Assembly: GCF_027580225.2 (NCBI RefSeq)
Contig: NC_073356.2
Coordinates: forward strand, 6,234,501 to 6,298,500
DNA length: 64,000 nucleotides
Direction of reading: 5' to 3'
DNA from: Misgurnus anguillicaudatus
Lineage: Eukaryota; Chordata; Actinopteri; Cypriniformes; Cobitidae
The notes under the pieces were generated by a model. It had not been told where the DNA came from. It ran no database searches and was given only the letters and a program-made list of their open reading frames with translations. Below are positions 46,022-55,571 of the stretch, piece after piece; within the stretch, counting starts at the first letter, position 1, and the number at the start of each line of letters is the position of its first letter. The translations under genes and the position numbers were made by a program.

Positions 46022-46653
46022 CTCTTTAGACTTGTCCCTCGGAGCTTTAACCCACAACACCGCTGTGTATGGCAATATTGGCAGGAAAGGAATGGAATAT
46101 CAACGAGAAACCCGCAAAGGACGTCAGGGACTCTCAGCGACACCTCCGCCTTTGGTCTTGTCAGGTAGAAACCGTGTCCGAGGTTGTCTTTTGTTTGTTA
46201 ACCCCTAGACGATCCCCCTACCCTTTAAGCTTTCTACCGGAGGGCTTGCTGTTTTAACAAGCGATGAGTTGATTTCAAACAACACAATTGACTCAAAACC
46301 AGGGAAAGACACATCATCCTGGCCACTGAGTAGGTACCCTGAGGTGCCTGGAGCTATGAGACTTAAATATACAACCAGGCTAGTGATGCATGGTGTCCAA
46401 TTTAGTTACCAGATGATTTATCAGAATTTTCTCCTAAAATCTAAGATCAACACTTGGAAAATGCGATAAGGACATGGCTTCTAAGATGTTACTTGACGTT
46501 AAAACTACACTAAGTGTTGGGATGCCCCTTTTAATAAAGGTGTTTGGGCCGACACAGTTGCCACCTCAAACAGAGCACAGCTGCCTCACAGCAAGAAGGT
46601 CCCCTGTTCAAGCCCTGGCTGGGTCAGGAGGCCTCTCTGTTTGGGGTGTACAT

Positions 46654-47660
46654 GAAGAGTTTTGTTCCAAAACGCAATAAATCCATTTTGACAAATTTTG
46701 GTAAAAACGTGTTTTCTATACCAAGAAAGTGACAAGATGAAAACAACTATTTTCTGTTACAAACTTTCACATAGCATCTTTAGGTTATAAAAACATAAAA
46801 AATTCAAATCCATAACTTGATTTTCAAAGATTTATTATAAAAACGGATTCTTTTTTCCACAAAATGCAATAAATCCATGACAAGTTTTTATTCAAAATGC
46901 TATAAATCTATTGAATCAATAGCCTATATAAATGTGCATTCATCTTTGCCATGTTATATTCATTTAGTTGACTAGTTGTACACACTAATTAAAAATATAA
47001 ACATTAATGTCATTAATCAAAACACTTACTTTGTCATATTAAGAACCCTGTCATTGCGGTTACGTCGTCGCTTAACGTCTTTCACAGAGATCAGCTGTAA
47101 AATGTTTTTGGTCCTGCTCGATTTTCGTTGACTTTGAGTAAAATTATGGAAAGTTTTTCATAAGATCCTCTGGGGTCAATGTGTTAGCATGAGAAGCTTG
47201 ATGCTGTCGGGAGAACAAGCACCCGTCTCCCGAGTGCCTCTCAGGGAAATTATTAGATGCTGATGGCTTACGTTTCTTTCCCATCACAGAAAACCATCAC
47301 AGGTTTAGCGATGCAATTAAAGTATTATTTTGTTTTGTTTGTTGATCACGAAGTACAAAGTACATGAGGAAAACTAGGACTCCGTGGACTCAGCGCGTCC
47401 GCCATTGTTTGTTTACATTGCGTGAATGGTGGGCTGTAATATCAGAAATGGATTTATTGCGTTCTGTAAAAAAGGAGCAGTGGCGTTTATTGCATTTTGG
47501 GGAAAAAGGGAGAAAAGAGGACAGAATAACACGACGGATATTGGATTTTGCGTAAAATTAAGAATTTACTTTTAACTACTGACCTGATATAATACTGATT
47601 TTGGCAGTAACTCATTTTTTTCAAAAATGGCGTTTATCGCGTTTTGGAACCAAACTCTTC
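46654..47660. mobile_element. 1,007-bp non-autonomous DNA transposon (GAAGAGTTT ends)
   Basis: Ends gaagagttttgttccaaaac and its near-complement; 4-bp target duplication ACAT (46,650-46,653 and 47,661-47,664). The uninterrupted array units read gtgtacatgttctcc, which is the empty site. Subterminal motif AAAAYGCAATAAA occurs three times in the left half and three times inverted in the right half. No transposase ORF. Confidence 0.85.
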
Positions 47661-47968
47661 ACATGTTCTCCTTTAGTCAGCATGGAATTACTCTGGGCAC
47701 TGCGTTACTTGGTTTCCTTAAACAGTCCAAAAACAACAGACACATTGATCTATACACACACACAAACCGAGGGAAGGGCAATTTGACATCTCCAATTCAC
47801 GTAACCTGCATTTCTGACTTTCTGACTAAAACAAGTCCAACACTAGGGGTCATTGTGGCTAAACAGAGGAGCAGGACCAAACAGGCCCAGCCCAAGGAAC
47901 TGCTTGAGGAAGCTGGTGACTGTGTTGTGGTCACATGTTTCCCAGTGGCACGACAAAAAGACAGCACC

Positions 47969-48039
47969 TGCTCGTTGGTCAAGGGGTATGATTCTCGCTT
48001 TGGGTGCGAGAGGTCCTGGGTTCAAATCCGGACGAGCCC
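47969..48039 (+). pseudogene. Degenerate tRNA-Pro(TGG)
   Basis: 71 nt; one base lost in the T arm and D-loop change (gtcaagggg). Confidence 0.85.
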
Positions 48040-48117
48040 TTGTTTAGCTTTGCTTCTTGATGCTGCTACACTGTGGAACATTCACGTCAGTCTTGGCAGA
48101 GACAAGAGCTGCTCCGC

Positions 48118-48191
48118 GGCCGGTTAGCTCAGTTGGTTAGAGCGTGGTGCTAATAACGGCAAGGTCGCGGGTTTGATCCCCATACGGGCCA
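48118..48191 (+). tRNA. tRNA-Ile(AAT), diverged
   Basis: 74 nt; changes in the anticodon-stem flank (acggc), B box (ggtttgatccc) and acceptor/T junction (catacgg). Possibly a pseudogene. Confidence 0.75.
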
Positions 48192-48271
48192 AGGTTTCTC
48201 TGTGCCTCCTTTTGCCGACTGCTATATTGCTGTGATTTGTGATAAAAATTCCTGCCGGGAGCATCTTTGTG

Positions 48272-48336
48272 GCCGAAATAGCTCAGTTGGGAGAGCGTTA
48301 GACTGAAGGTCCCTGGTTCGATCCCGGGTTTCGGCA
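48272..48336 (+). pseudogene. tRNA-Phe with 8-nt anticodon-arm deletion
   Basis: 65 nt; the 8 nt after gactgaag (atctaaag in intact copies) are missing, so the anticodon stem cannot form. Confidence 0.9.
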
Positions 48337-48432
48337 TTGATGGCAGCCTTTTGAGAGTTTGTTTAACTGAAGCTCCCTATCCGAGTGTCCTTTTCTCCGT
48401 GACCCAGTGGGTCAGGCGCTAACGCAAAGAGT

Positions 48433-48504
48433 GGTTCCATGGTGTAATGGTTTGCACTCTGGACTCTGAATCCAGCGATCCGAGTTCATATCTCGGTGGG
48501 ACCT
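48433..48504 (+). tRNA. tRNA-Gln(CTG), diverged
   Basis: 72 nt; anticodon stem intact, changes in D loop (ggtttgc) and T loop (ttcatat). Confidence 0.82.
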
Positions 48505-48890
48505 GAGTTTTTGGGTATCCAAGGGAACAGCGTTTGTTACCCTGTTACAGAGCCTCTTCAAAGGTGCGCCCCTGTCCATTTCTTTGTGGCTGTAAGTGGA
48601 AGAGAGGATAGGGAAGCGTTCGGCTTGGCGTGACAGCGAAAGGGTCACCCTGAAGGACAAGAGGCCTCTGGGTAGGCTTGTGCCACAACGTTCTACTACA
48701 CCAAGGTCTGTGAATACACCTACCAACTGGATACAGTGCAGTCGCCGTAAGTCCACCGTCCACGAGCCGTAAATGAAATTGAATTGCCTGTTGAATGCTA
48801 AAGTTATTACCAGCTAAGAGAACTACTACACGAGATGTAGTTATTGATTATTACTTACCTCTGCTTTTTGCTACAAGCCGCCAGAGTGAC
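48505..48890. other. Unassigned sequence at the break of tRNA-unit homology
   Basis: Homology to the array unit stops at about 48,541. What follows is unique here and may be the start of a repeat or transcription unit continuing to 49,790. Confidence 0.4.
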
Positions 48891-49440
48891 CAACAAAAGT
48901 CCCAGTTACCTGTCATAGTGATCCTCTGTGTTACAGCTATAAGCCTGCAGAAGGAGAGGGAGTCTGAGTCCAGCACCTGTGAAATACTTACCTTGCACAC
49001 TGCTACAAGATATTTGGGTGAGAACAAAAGTCCCAGTTACCTGTCGAAGTAATCCTCTGTGTTACAGCTATAAGCCTGCAGAAGGAGAGAGAGTCCGAGT
49101 CCGGCACCTGTGAAATACTTACCTTGCACACTGCTACGAGATACCTGGGTGAGAACAAAAGTCCCAGTTACCTGTCAAAGTGATCCTCTGTATTACAGCT
49201 ATAAGCCTGCAGAAGGAGAGTCAGAGTCCAGCACCTGTGAAATACTTACCTTGCACACTGCTACGAGATACCTGGGTGAGAACAAAAGTCCCAGTTACCT
49301 GTCAAAGTGATCCTCTGTATTACAGCTATAAGCCTGCAGAAGGAGAGAGAGTCCGAGTCCAGCACCTGTGAAATACTTACCTTGCACACTGCTACGAGTT
49401 ACCTGGGTGAGAGAGAAACAAAGTCTTAGCCACTGTCAAG
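48891..49440 (+). repeat. About 131-bp tandem repeat with exon-like units
   Basis: Four copies (landmark gaaatacttaccttgcac at 48,981, 49,112, 49,239 and 49,370; steps 131, 127, 131). Each contains an acceptor-like tgttacag|ctataag and, about 81 bp later, a donor-like gg|gtgagaa. Confidence 0.88.
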
Positions 49441-49790
49441 TAATACTCTGTGTTTACAGTTGTACGTTGGCGAAAAGAGAGAGGGCGAGCCCAGTCGCCT
49501 GGGAGAACCTACCTTGCTCGAACGCTATGACAGAGGCGAAGGACGGACTGCCTTGACGTGAGATAAGTGTCGGACAGTTACTGTACTGAATTCACCTGTA
49601 ATATACTTTTCCTTTAATCTGCCTCCAGGAGAAGAGGAGGGCTCCACAGGATCAAGAAAACAAGGCGTAGGAGCCTTGTTCCCCGGTCTCCCCCCGCCTT
49701 TTAACTCCCCCCCTTTCCCCAAATTCTTTTAAGTAATTTAAATAAAGTTGCATTTTAAATTTATACTTACGCTTGTGTTGTCTGGTCATT
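49441..49790 (+). other. Unclassified transcript 3' end or LTR-like tail
   Basis: AATAAA at 49,741 follows a pyrimidine-rich stretch, after a fifth diverged repeat unit. A tgttaca near 48,543 and at about 49,840 could mark LTR-like edges, but no primer-binding site or target duplication was found. Confidence 0.35.
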
Positions 49791-50193
49791 GGGTTGGCTT
49801 TGGGACCTCCTCGAGGTGGAAACTAGGAAGGGGCGTGGCTTGTTACATCTGTGGTCCGCCCTGACCTGTGACACTTACACCTCTACATTGTCCTCTCACT
49901 GGGCCTGCTCTTCTCCCTGTGCCCTTTGCTCTTACTCTTCCTCGTTCAGACATTATATTTCTGTTTCCAAAAATATAATTCTCAAAGTCCTCCTTTTACT
50001 GTATAAGTGTCAATGTAAGAGTCTAAGCAAGACTGGAATCAGCTGTGGTTGGCCCAATTTACCCAACATAAAGGTTTTTATACTGTATCTAAGGTTTGGA
50101 ATATTGTTTTTGCTATTGTGGGATGTTGTGTGTTAACATTCGTAAATACTACAAAAACAATCCATAATTTTGTTGGGAGGTATAGCTTGTCTG
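49791..50193. other. No feature recognised
   Basis: Mixed-composition sequence without a supported gene or repeat family. Confidence 0.4.
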
Positions 50194-50197
50194 TTAA

Positions 50198-50821
50198 AGG
50201 AATAGTCTACTCATTTTCAATATTAAAATATAAGTGCTGGAGCGCGCTGCAACGCTTCGATAGCATTTAGCTTAGCTCCATTTATTCAATTGTACCATTT
50301 AGAGATAAAGTTAGAAGTGACCAAACACATCAACGTTTTTCCTATTTAAGACGAGTAGTTATACGAGCAAGTTTGGTGGTACAAAATAAAATGTAGCGCT
50401 TTTCTAAGCGGATTTAAAAGAGGAACTATATTTTATGGCGTAATAGCACTTTTGGGAGTACTTCGACTTGCCTGAGGGTGTTACTGCGCCGAGTCGAAGT
50501 ACTCCCAAAACTGCTATTATGCCATAAAATATAGTTCCTCTTTTAAATCCGCTTAGAAAAGCGCTACGTTTTATTTTGTACCACCAAACTTGCTCGTATA
50601 ACTACTCGTCTTAAATAGGAAAAACGTTGATGTGTTTGGTCACTTCTAACTTTATCTCTAAATGGTACAATTGAATGAATGGGGCTAAGCTAAATGCTAT
50701 CGAAGCGTCGCAGCGCGCTCCAGCGCTTACGTGCACGCACACAGATGATAGAGGGATGTATCAACACTTCTTAGTTAAGGTAATAACATATTTTAATATT
50801 GAAAATGAGTAGACTATTCCT
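50198..50821. mobile_element. 624-bp foldback DNA transposon with TTAA target site
   Basis: Long inverted arms of more than 200 bp starting AGGAATAGTCTACTCATTTT, flanked by TTAA on both sides (50,194-50,197 and 50,822-50,825). TTAA duplication is typical of piggyBac and Kolobok groups. No transposase. Confidence 0.88.
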
Positions 50822-50994
50822 TTAAGAAAATGTTAGCATTGTGGATATGTGTTTACTGACTGCATATTGTGTGAAAACGACATGAAATGTGTGAATGGTA
50901 TGGCCGCAAAAGATCGATGCTGCGCTAATTGTGTTTAGAGTTTTGAAAATGTCACAACTGGTTAGACAAACGCTTGTTAGTGACTGAAAAAACT

Positions 50995-51440
50995 GTAAAC
51001 TGCACAGAAGAAAACATGTCCAATACATGTTAGACAGCTATATATGCAAGTTTAATTTCCCAAACATATACACATTATATTAACAAACAATGACTGATAT
51101 TCAATAACGAAGTTAACGAAGTAAACAAGACTTACCTATCGCAAACTCAAAGATGATAATAATAGCTGCCGGTGATTGGTTAAAAAGATAACCTCAGGAG
51201 AGAAACGCGATTGGTCAAAAGTGAGCCACGGAAGAGAAACGCGCGATTGGTCCAAAGTAAGCCATGGGAGTGAAATGCGATTGGTCAAAAGTAAGCCACA
51301 GAAGAGAAACGTGATTGGTCAAAAGTAAGCCACAGGGAGAAACGTGATTGGTCAAAAGTAAGCCACAGGAAGAAACGTGATTGGCTGATGCGGGCTTACT
51401 TTGGCTCACTCGGTGGGAAGCAGTAGGCGCAAGCGAGAGG
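50995..51440 (-). promoter_or_regulatory. Inverted orphan copy of the CCAAT promoter and first exon
   Basis: Reverse complement of 36,781-37,215. Seven ATTGG boxes lie between 51,175 and 51,384, and the first-exon donor is at about 51,133-51,138 on the minus strand. Homology ends near 50,995 and no matching gene lies downstream on this strand within the window. Confidence 0.8.
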
Positions 51441-51470
51441 TAGCAGGATTGATGCCCACATTCTCCACAT
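51430..51470 (+). pseudogene. 3' half of tRNA-Ala, inverted junction copy
   Basis: Reads gagaggtagcaggat then gatgcccacattctcca; same break in the anticodon arm as at 36,780, with further changes. Confidence 0.8.
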
Positions 51471-51904
51471 GATTGTGGTTTGTTGCTAATTGCTCTGATG
51501 TCACTTACCAGAAGCGTGCCCTCCCAGTGGGAGCTTTTGTGGTACACACTTGCAGAAAAGGGCCTCACATTGGGTCCTGCTCTTACATTTTGCCTCAAAA
51601 AGCCAACAGGTCCCAGTTTCGGTCCTCAGTATGGCACCTGAGCACCCACACGAACGTTTCCTATACGGATGTTGTTTCACAAAACGACATGGAGCAGGAG
51701 CTTTACATTCCGAGAGCATTTTGTTGCTATTTAAAATTGGAATCATTTCTTTCAATGTTCATTTGTCTTTCTGTCATTTCTGGTAAGTCATTTTTATTGC
51801 ATTTCATTGTCAGATTGTAGACATCAGCTGTGTGTTTCCTTTGGCCTGTACACATGAGCTGTGTGTTTTTGGCCTAAACGTCAATGCATTTTTCATCTAT
51901 CCTA
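51471..51904 (-). repeat. Inverted, diverged tRNA-unit spacer
   Basis: Matches the Ala-to-Gln spacer of the array on the opposite strand (for example atggagcaggagctt and gtacacatgagctgtgtg). Confidence 0.8.
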
Positions 51905-52864
51905 AGGCTTCGTCCAAATACCCCCACTTGCGGTCCCCCACGAAGCGGTATTCAAGGCTAAGTGTATCCCATCATGCATCACGTTCAGGATGTAAATCAT
52001 GAGACTTTTGCCCAAATCTCGCGAGATGTCGTGAAACATTTAATTGTAAGTTATTAAATGGATTTTACGTATTTTGGTAGTAAAACGGAAAGTGTTCCAC
52101 ATTTCATTGGTGCAAACATTTTTATGTATTTTGTAAAACATCTCTAGCCACTTTTATAACATTAAAACAACATTAATGGTGTTGTTTATTCAGGGACTAC
52201 TATATAAACAATAAACTTTAATAAAGCTACATGCACAAAATTAAGAGTTTTTTTTACAGGTGCAATGATTTCTGCATCTGAAAGTTTCAGATAGTGTAGA
52301 TAATAGTCTTTAAATGTTCATTTATTTATTCATTTCTTTGTGTGTCCATTTTATTTAAAGAAAACCTTAATATATATATGAAGAGTTTCGTTGCAAAACG
52401 AGATAAATCCATTTTTTAACATTTTTGTCAAAACATGTTTATTATTATGTTATCATGATATTATTTTGTTTTATGGTGCTACTTAGCTGTATTTTTTAAG
52501 TTATGAAGGTTTAAATCAAAACAAACCAACTGCCGTTGCATTGAAATTAATTGGAATGCACAACCAAAAAAAGAGATTTCTGAACAATTAAAAAAAGGTG
52601 GTTATCTCGTTTTGCAACGAAACTCTTCATACGTATATATTTTAAGTATCCTAAATAAAAATGAATACGTTTTGGTTCAAATTGCTGCCATTACTTGGAT
52701 TGACATTTTAACATTTGCTAACTGTGTCTCATCAGGTGAATAATTTTTACATGCACGCTTGGGATCTTCATGCCCACTAGAACACAAAATACAGGAAAAA
52801 CGTCATGTAAGTATTCAAGTGGTCAAGTGCAAAGAGCGCAAGTGTGGTTATTTGGATGCAGCCT
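51905..52864. mobile_element. 960-bp DNA transposon-like insertion in inverted tRNA spacer
   Basis: Imperfect inverted ends (aggcttcgtccaaatac on the left; complement of the right end reads aggctgcatccaaataac). It splits the spacer: the array reads tttattctatgttttcg where this copy is interrupted. Target duplication not resolved. Contains a second nested element. Confidence 0.7.
52380..52628. mobile_element. 249-bp foldback element, nested (GAAGAGTTT family)
   Basis: Inverted ends gaagagtttcgttgcaaaac and complement, with cgagataa/ttatctcg following; flanks atat and atac suggest the same 4-bp duplication as the related element at 46,654. Confidence 0.8.
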
Positions 52865-53064
52865 CAGGTTTCTTACATGTTTAATTTGCTTGCTGATATT
52901 TGGCACCTTGTTTGTTGTTGGCCCTCCGTTAGGGTAAACAGATAAAGTGTTCAGTGTTGCTTGAATTAACTAATTTTTTTGTTTACAGCCTGAGTGCTCT
53001 GGTAGAAAGGCTTAAATGGCAAGGGACTGCTTTAGTTTCCCCTTGGAAACCCAAAGAGTCTTAC
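52865..53064 (-). repeat. Continuation of the inverted tRNA spacer
   Basis: Matches the array spacer between Ala and Gln on the opposite strand (gagtgctctggtagaaagg and gggaaactgcc-like parts), diverged. Confidence 0.7.
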
Positions 53065-53136
53065 AGGTCCCACCGAGATTTGAACTCAGCTCACTGGATT
53101 CAGAGTCCAGAGTGCTAACCATTACACCACGGAACA
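53065..53136 (-). tRNA. tRNA-Gln(CTG), diverged
   Basis: 72 nt on the minus strand; anticodon CTG kept, changes at the 5' end, A box and T arm. Probably inactive. Confidence 0.75.
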
Positions 53137-53214
53137 GCTCTTTGCCTTAGCGCCTGACCCACTGAGTCACGGAGAAAAGGACACTTGGATAGTGAACTTC
53201 AGCTAAACCACGGC

Positions 53215-53287
53215 TTAACAAACCCGGGATCGAACCAGGGACCTTTAGATCTTCAGTCTAACGCTCTCCCAACTGAGCTATTTCAGC
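53215..53287 (-). pseudogene. Degenerate tRNA-Phe(GAA)
   Basis: D, anticodon and T arms are present on the minus strand, but the 3' acceptor strand is replaced and the 5' end has changed. Confidence 0.8.
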
Positions 53288-53305
53288 CACAAAAGGTCGA
53301 AACCT

Positions 53306-53379
53306 TGGCACGTACGGGGATCGAACCCGCAACCTTGGCGTTATTAGCACCAGGCTCTAACCTGCTGAGCTAACCGGCC
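53306..53379 (-). tRNA. tRNA-Ile(AAT), diverged
   Basis: 74 nt, anticodon AAT; changes in the D loop and at the acceptor 3' strand (tggcacg). Confidence 0.75.
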
Positions 53380-53421
53380 ACAGAACGGCAGCTGTCTCTG
53401 CCAAGACTGACATGAACGTTC

Positions 53422-53457
53422 CACCCAAAGCGAGAATCATACCTAGACCAACGAGCC
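53422..53457 (-). pseudogene. tRNA-Pro(TGG) 5' half
   Basis: Acceptor 5' strand to anticodon loop (cacccaaagcgag) only; the T arm is missing. Confidence 0.85.
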
Positions 53458-53580
53458 TAGCGGTTCAACGCATTTGCCATGCCACTGGGAAACATGATTC
53501 TCGTTGACATTCCTTTCCTGCCAAGATTGCCATACACAGAGGTGATGTGTGTTAAAGCTCTGAGGGTCGAGTCCAAAGAG

Positions 53581-53647
53581 GGGCTCTTAATTTGAACCTG
53601 GGACCTCTCACACCCTAAGCGAGAATCATACCCCTAGACCAACAAGC
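53581..53647 (-). pseudogene. Degenerate tRNA-Pro(AGG)
   Basis: 67 nt with a deletion in the T-stem/acceptor region (gggctcttaattt) and changes in the anticodon stem. Confidence 0.8.
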
Positions 53648-53744
53648 CACTCTCCGAGAATGGCCCACCACCCCCCTTGGGACACATTTTTCCACCACGT
53701 AGCAGCCATCTTCCAACAAGCCGAAGCTGGTTGATTTAACTATG

Positions 53745-54140
53745 CCTTTATTATCTATGATCATTTTATTGGTTGATATTAATAATTTTGTGTATATTAT
53801 TATTTAAAAGAATATTACTTGTTTATGTTTATATAAAAATTAATAAAAAGCATGGTTACTACACTTTTACCACAAAAAACATGGTTCATTTAACTGTGCC
53901 TCTATTAGTTATCTACTATGACATATCATTATATTGATTGATATTCATTATTTTGTGTTTTTTTTATAGAATATTATGTGTTTATAAGGTAATGTATGTA
54001 AGGTAAATTTGTATGTTTTTTTTGTTTATATAAAAATGTTTCTTTAAAGATGTGTTTTTGTGTGGGATATGACTTGATTGATATGATTTATCAGATTTAT
54101 TTATCAGATCCACAGAGACTTCAGATGTAAAATGTTTTAT
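53745..54140 (-). repeat. Inverse copy of the 155-bp repeats and the copy A 3' flank
   Basis: Reverse complement of about 44,930-45,300, confirming that copy B continues into the same flank as copy A. Confidence 0.85.
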
Positions 54141-54213
54141 TAAAATAAATACACACAAATATTGAAATGATCACAGCACACACACGCACACATATGTACA
54201 ATATATACAGGAA

Positions 54214-55554
54214 CAGGCCCGGAGTGGGTAATCGGGAGAACCGGGAGAATTCCCGGTGGGCCGCTTCACTTTTGGGCCGGTCGAGTTTTTTTTTTTTTTC
54301 ATTTGTCACGTTAGTGAGTCTGTCTTCTCTTAAATGACACTTCACACGTTTCCCATTGACACTGCAGCGCGCAGCCTCTGCATGGGTTGTACCATGTGAA
54401 GGAATTTCCCCCTCCCCTCCCATAGAGTTGGTTCGGTCCATGGCGCGTCCAAGAAATCTTTTCTCCGGTAGGCTGGGCCGGCCCTACCGTAACAATACGC
54501 GTCTGAGAGGAGGGCGAAAAAAAACAGGTTGAAGAAAAAATCCATTAGGATGATGCTGCCAAATGTGACAAACTTACAGATTTATTTTCAAGAGGACAAA
54601 CAAAAGTGACAACAGGTAACTTAAAGAGAAATACGCCTAGTAATGGTTAGCATTAGCAACGTAATTATTCGGCTAATACCGTTTTCAAACTATTTACAAG
54701 CCAACATTTTTTTTGTTAAAATATTAGCCTTTTGTGTATACATGCGATTCATAGACTTTGCAAATATTATGCAAGCAGGTTCTGAGCAGCAGATTAGCCA
54801 GTTCCCCGCTTAAAACGAGGAGGCAATGAGTAAACAATATGAATTAAAGTTATTTAACCCTCAGGTTGTGTTCAGAACAATATAACACCTTTTGTGTTCC
54901 CAGTCAAAAATGAGCAGCCCAAAAAAAGCTTATAAATCACTTTTTATGCTATATATTTACCCAATATTGGATTTAATATTTTTTGTCAAATTGTTTTCTT
55001 TTTTAATTAGGACTGGGTTTTATATTTCTATTTGCACCTGATTAATCATAGGCCTCATAGCATTAGCAATGCTAATAATTTATCAACCTTTCCTTGTGGA
55101 ATAGACTCTAAACAGGGCTGGGTTATCTCTGACCCACAATGGGCAAACATTGGACAGAACACGCTGCTGGGCCAAAATTGACCCAATGCTGGGCTGTTTT
55201 AACTCAACTGTTGGGTTACTATAATCCATGGTTGCATAACAACAACCCATCATTGGGTTATTTTAACCCAGCATTTGTTCTGTCCAACATTTACCCACCA
55301 TGGGTAAAAAAACAACCCAGCCCTCTCTAGAGTGTAGAGGAATATTTTGTTAACTTCTCATCTTAAGTGAAATATTATTTAACTTTTACCTTATTTGTTG
55401 ATAGTATTAATAAAAACTATAGTAAGAGCTGAACTGTTGCTTTATTTTTTATCCAATTTGAAAAAAGTGCTAATTTGGAATAACACTATGGAAAAAGTGG
55501 GCCGGTCTTGGGCCTGAAACTCCCGGGCTGAAAAGTGGCCCCACTCCGGCCCTG
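54214..55554. mobile_element. 1,341-bp hAT-type non-autonomous element
   Basis: Ends CAGGCCCGGAGTGGG and CAGGGCCGGAGTGGGG (complement of right end), flanked by the perfect 8-bp duplication tacaggaa at 54,206-54,213 and 55,555-55,562. Copy A has the site once near 44,855, the empty site. No transposase ORF. Confidence 0.95.
55105..55330. mobile_element. Nested palindromic MITE
   Basis: Inverted ends gggctgggtt and aacccagccc with further paired parts (ttggacagaaca / tgttctgtccaa) inside the hAT element. Confidence 0.75.
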
Positions 55555-55571
55555 TACAGGAAAGATGTTAT

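Noticed and set aside
48505..49845. Solo LTR with tgttaca edges
   Set aside because: The edges do not give a target duplication, and the tRNA-unit homology does not resume after 49,845, so the call cannot be supported.
54121..54441. 106-residue minus-strand ORF
   Set aside because: It crosses the end of a hAT insertion and copy B flank, so its two parts were joined by the insertion.
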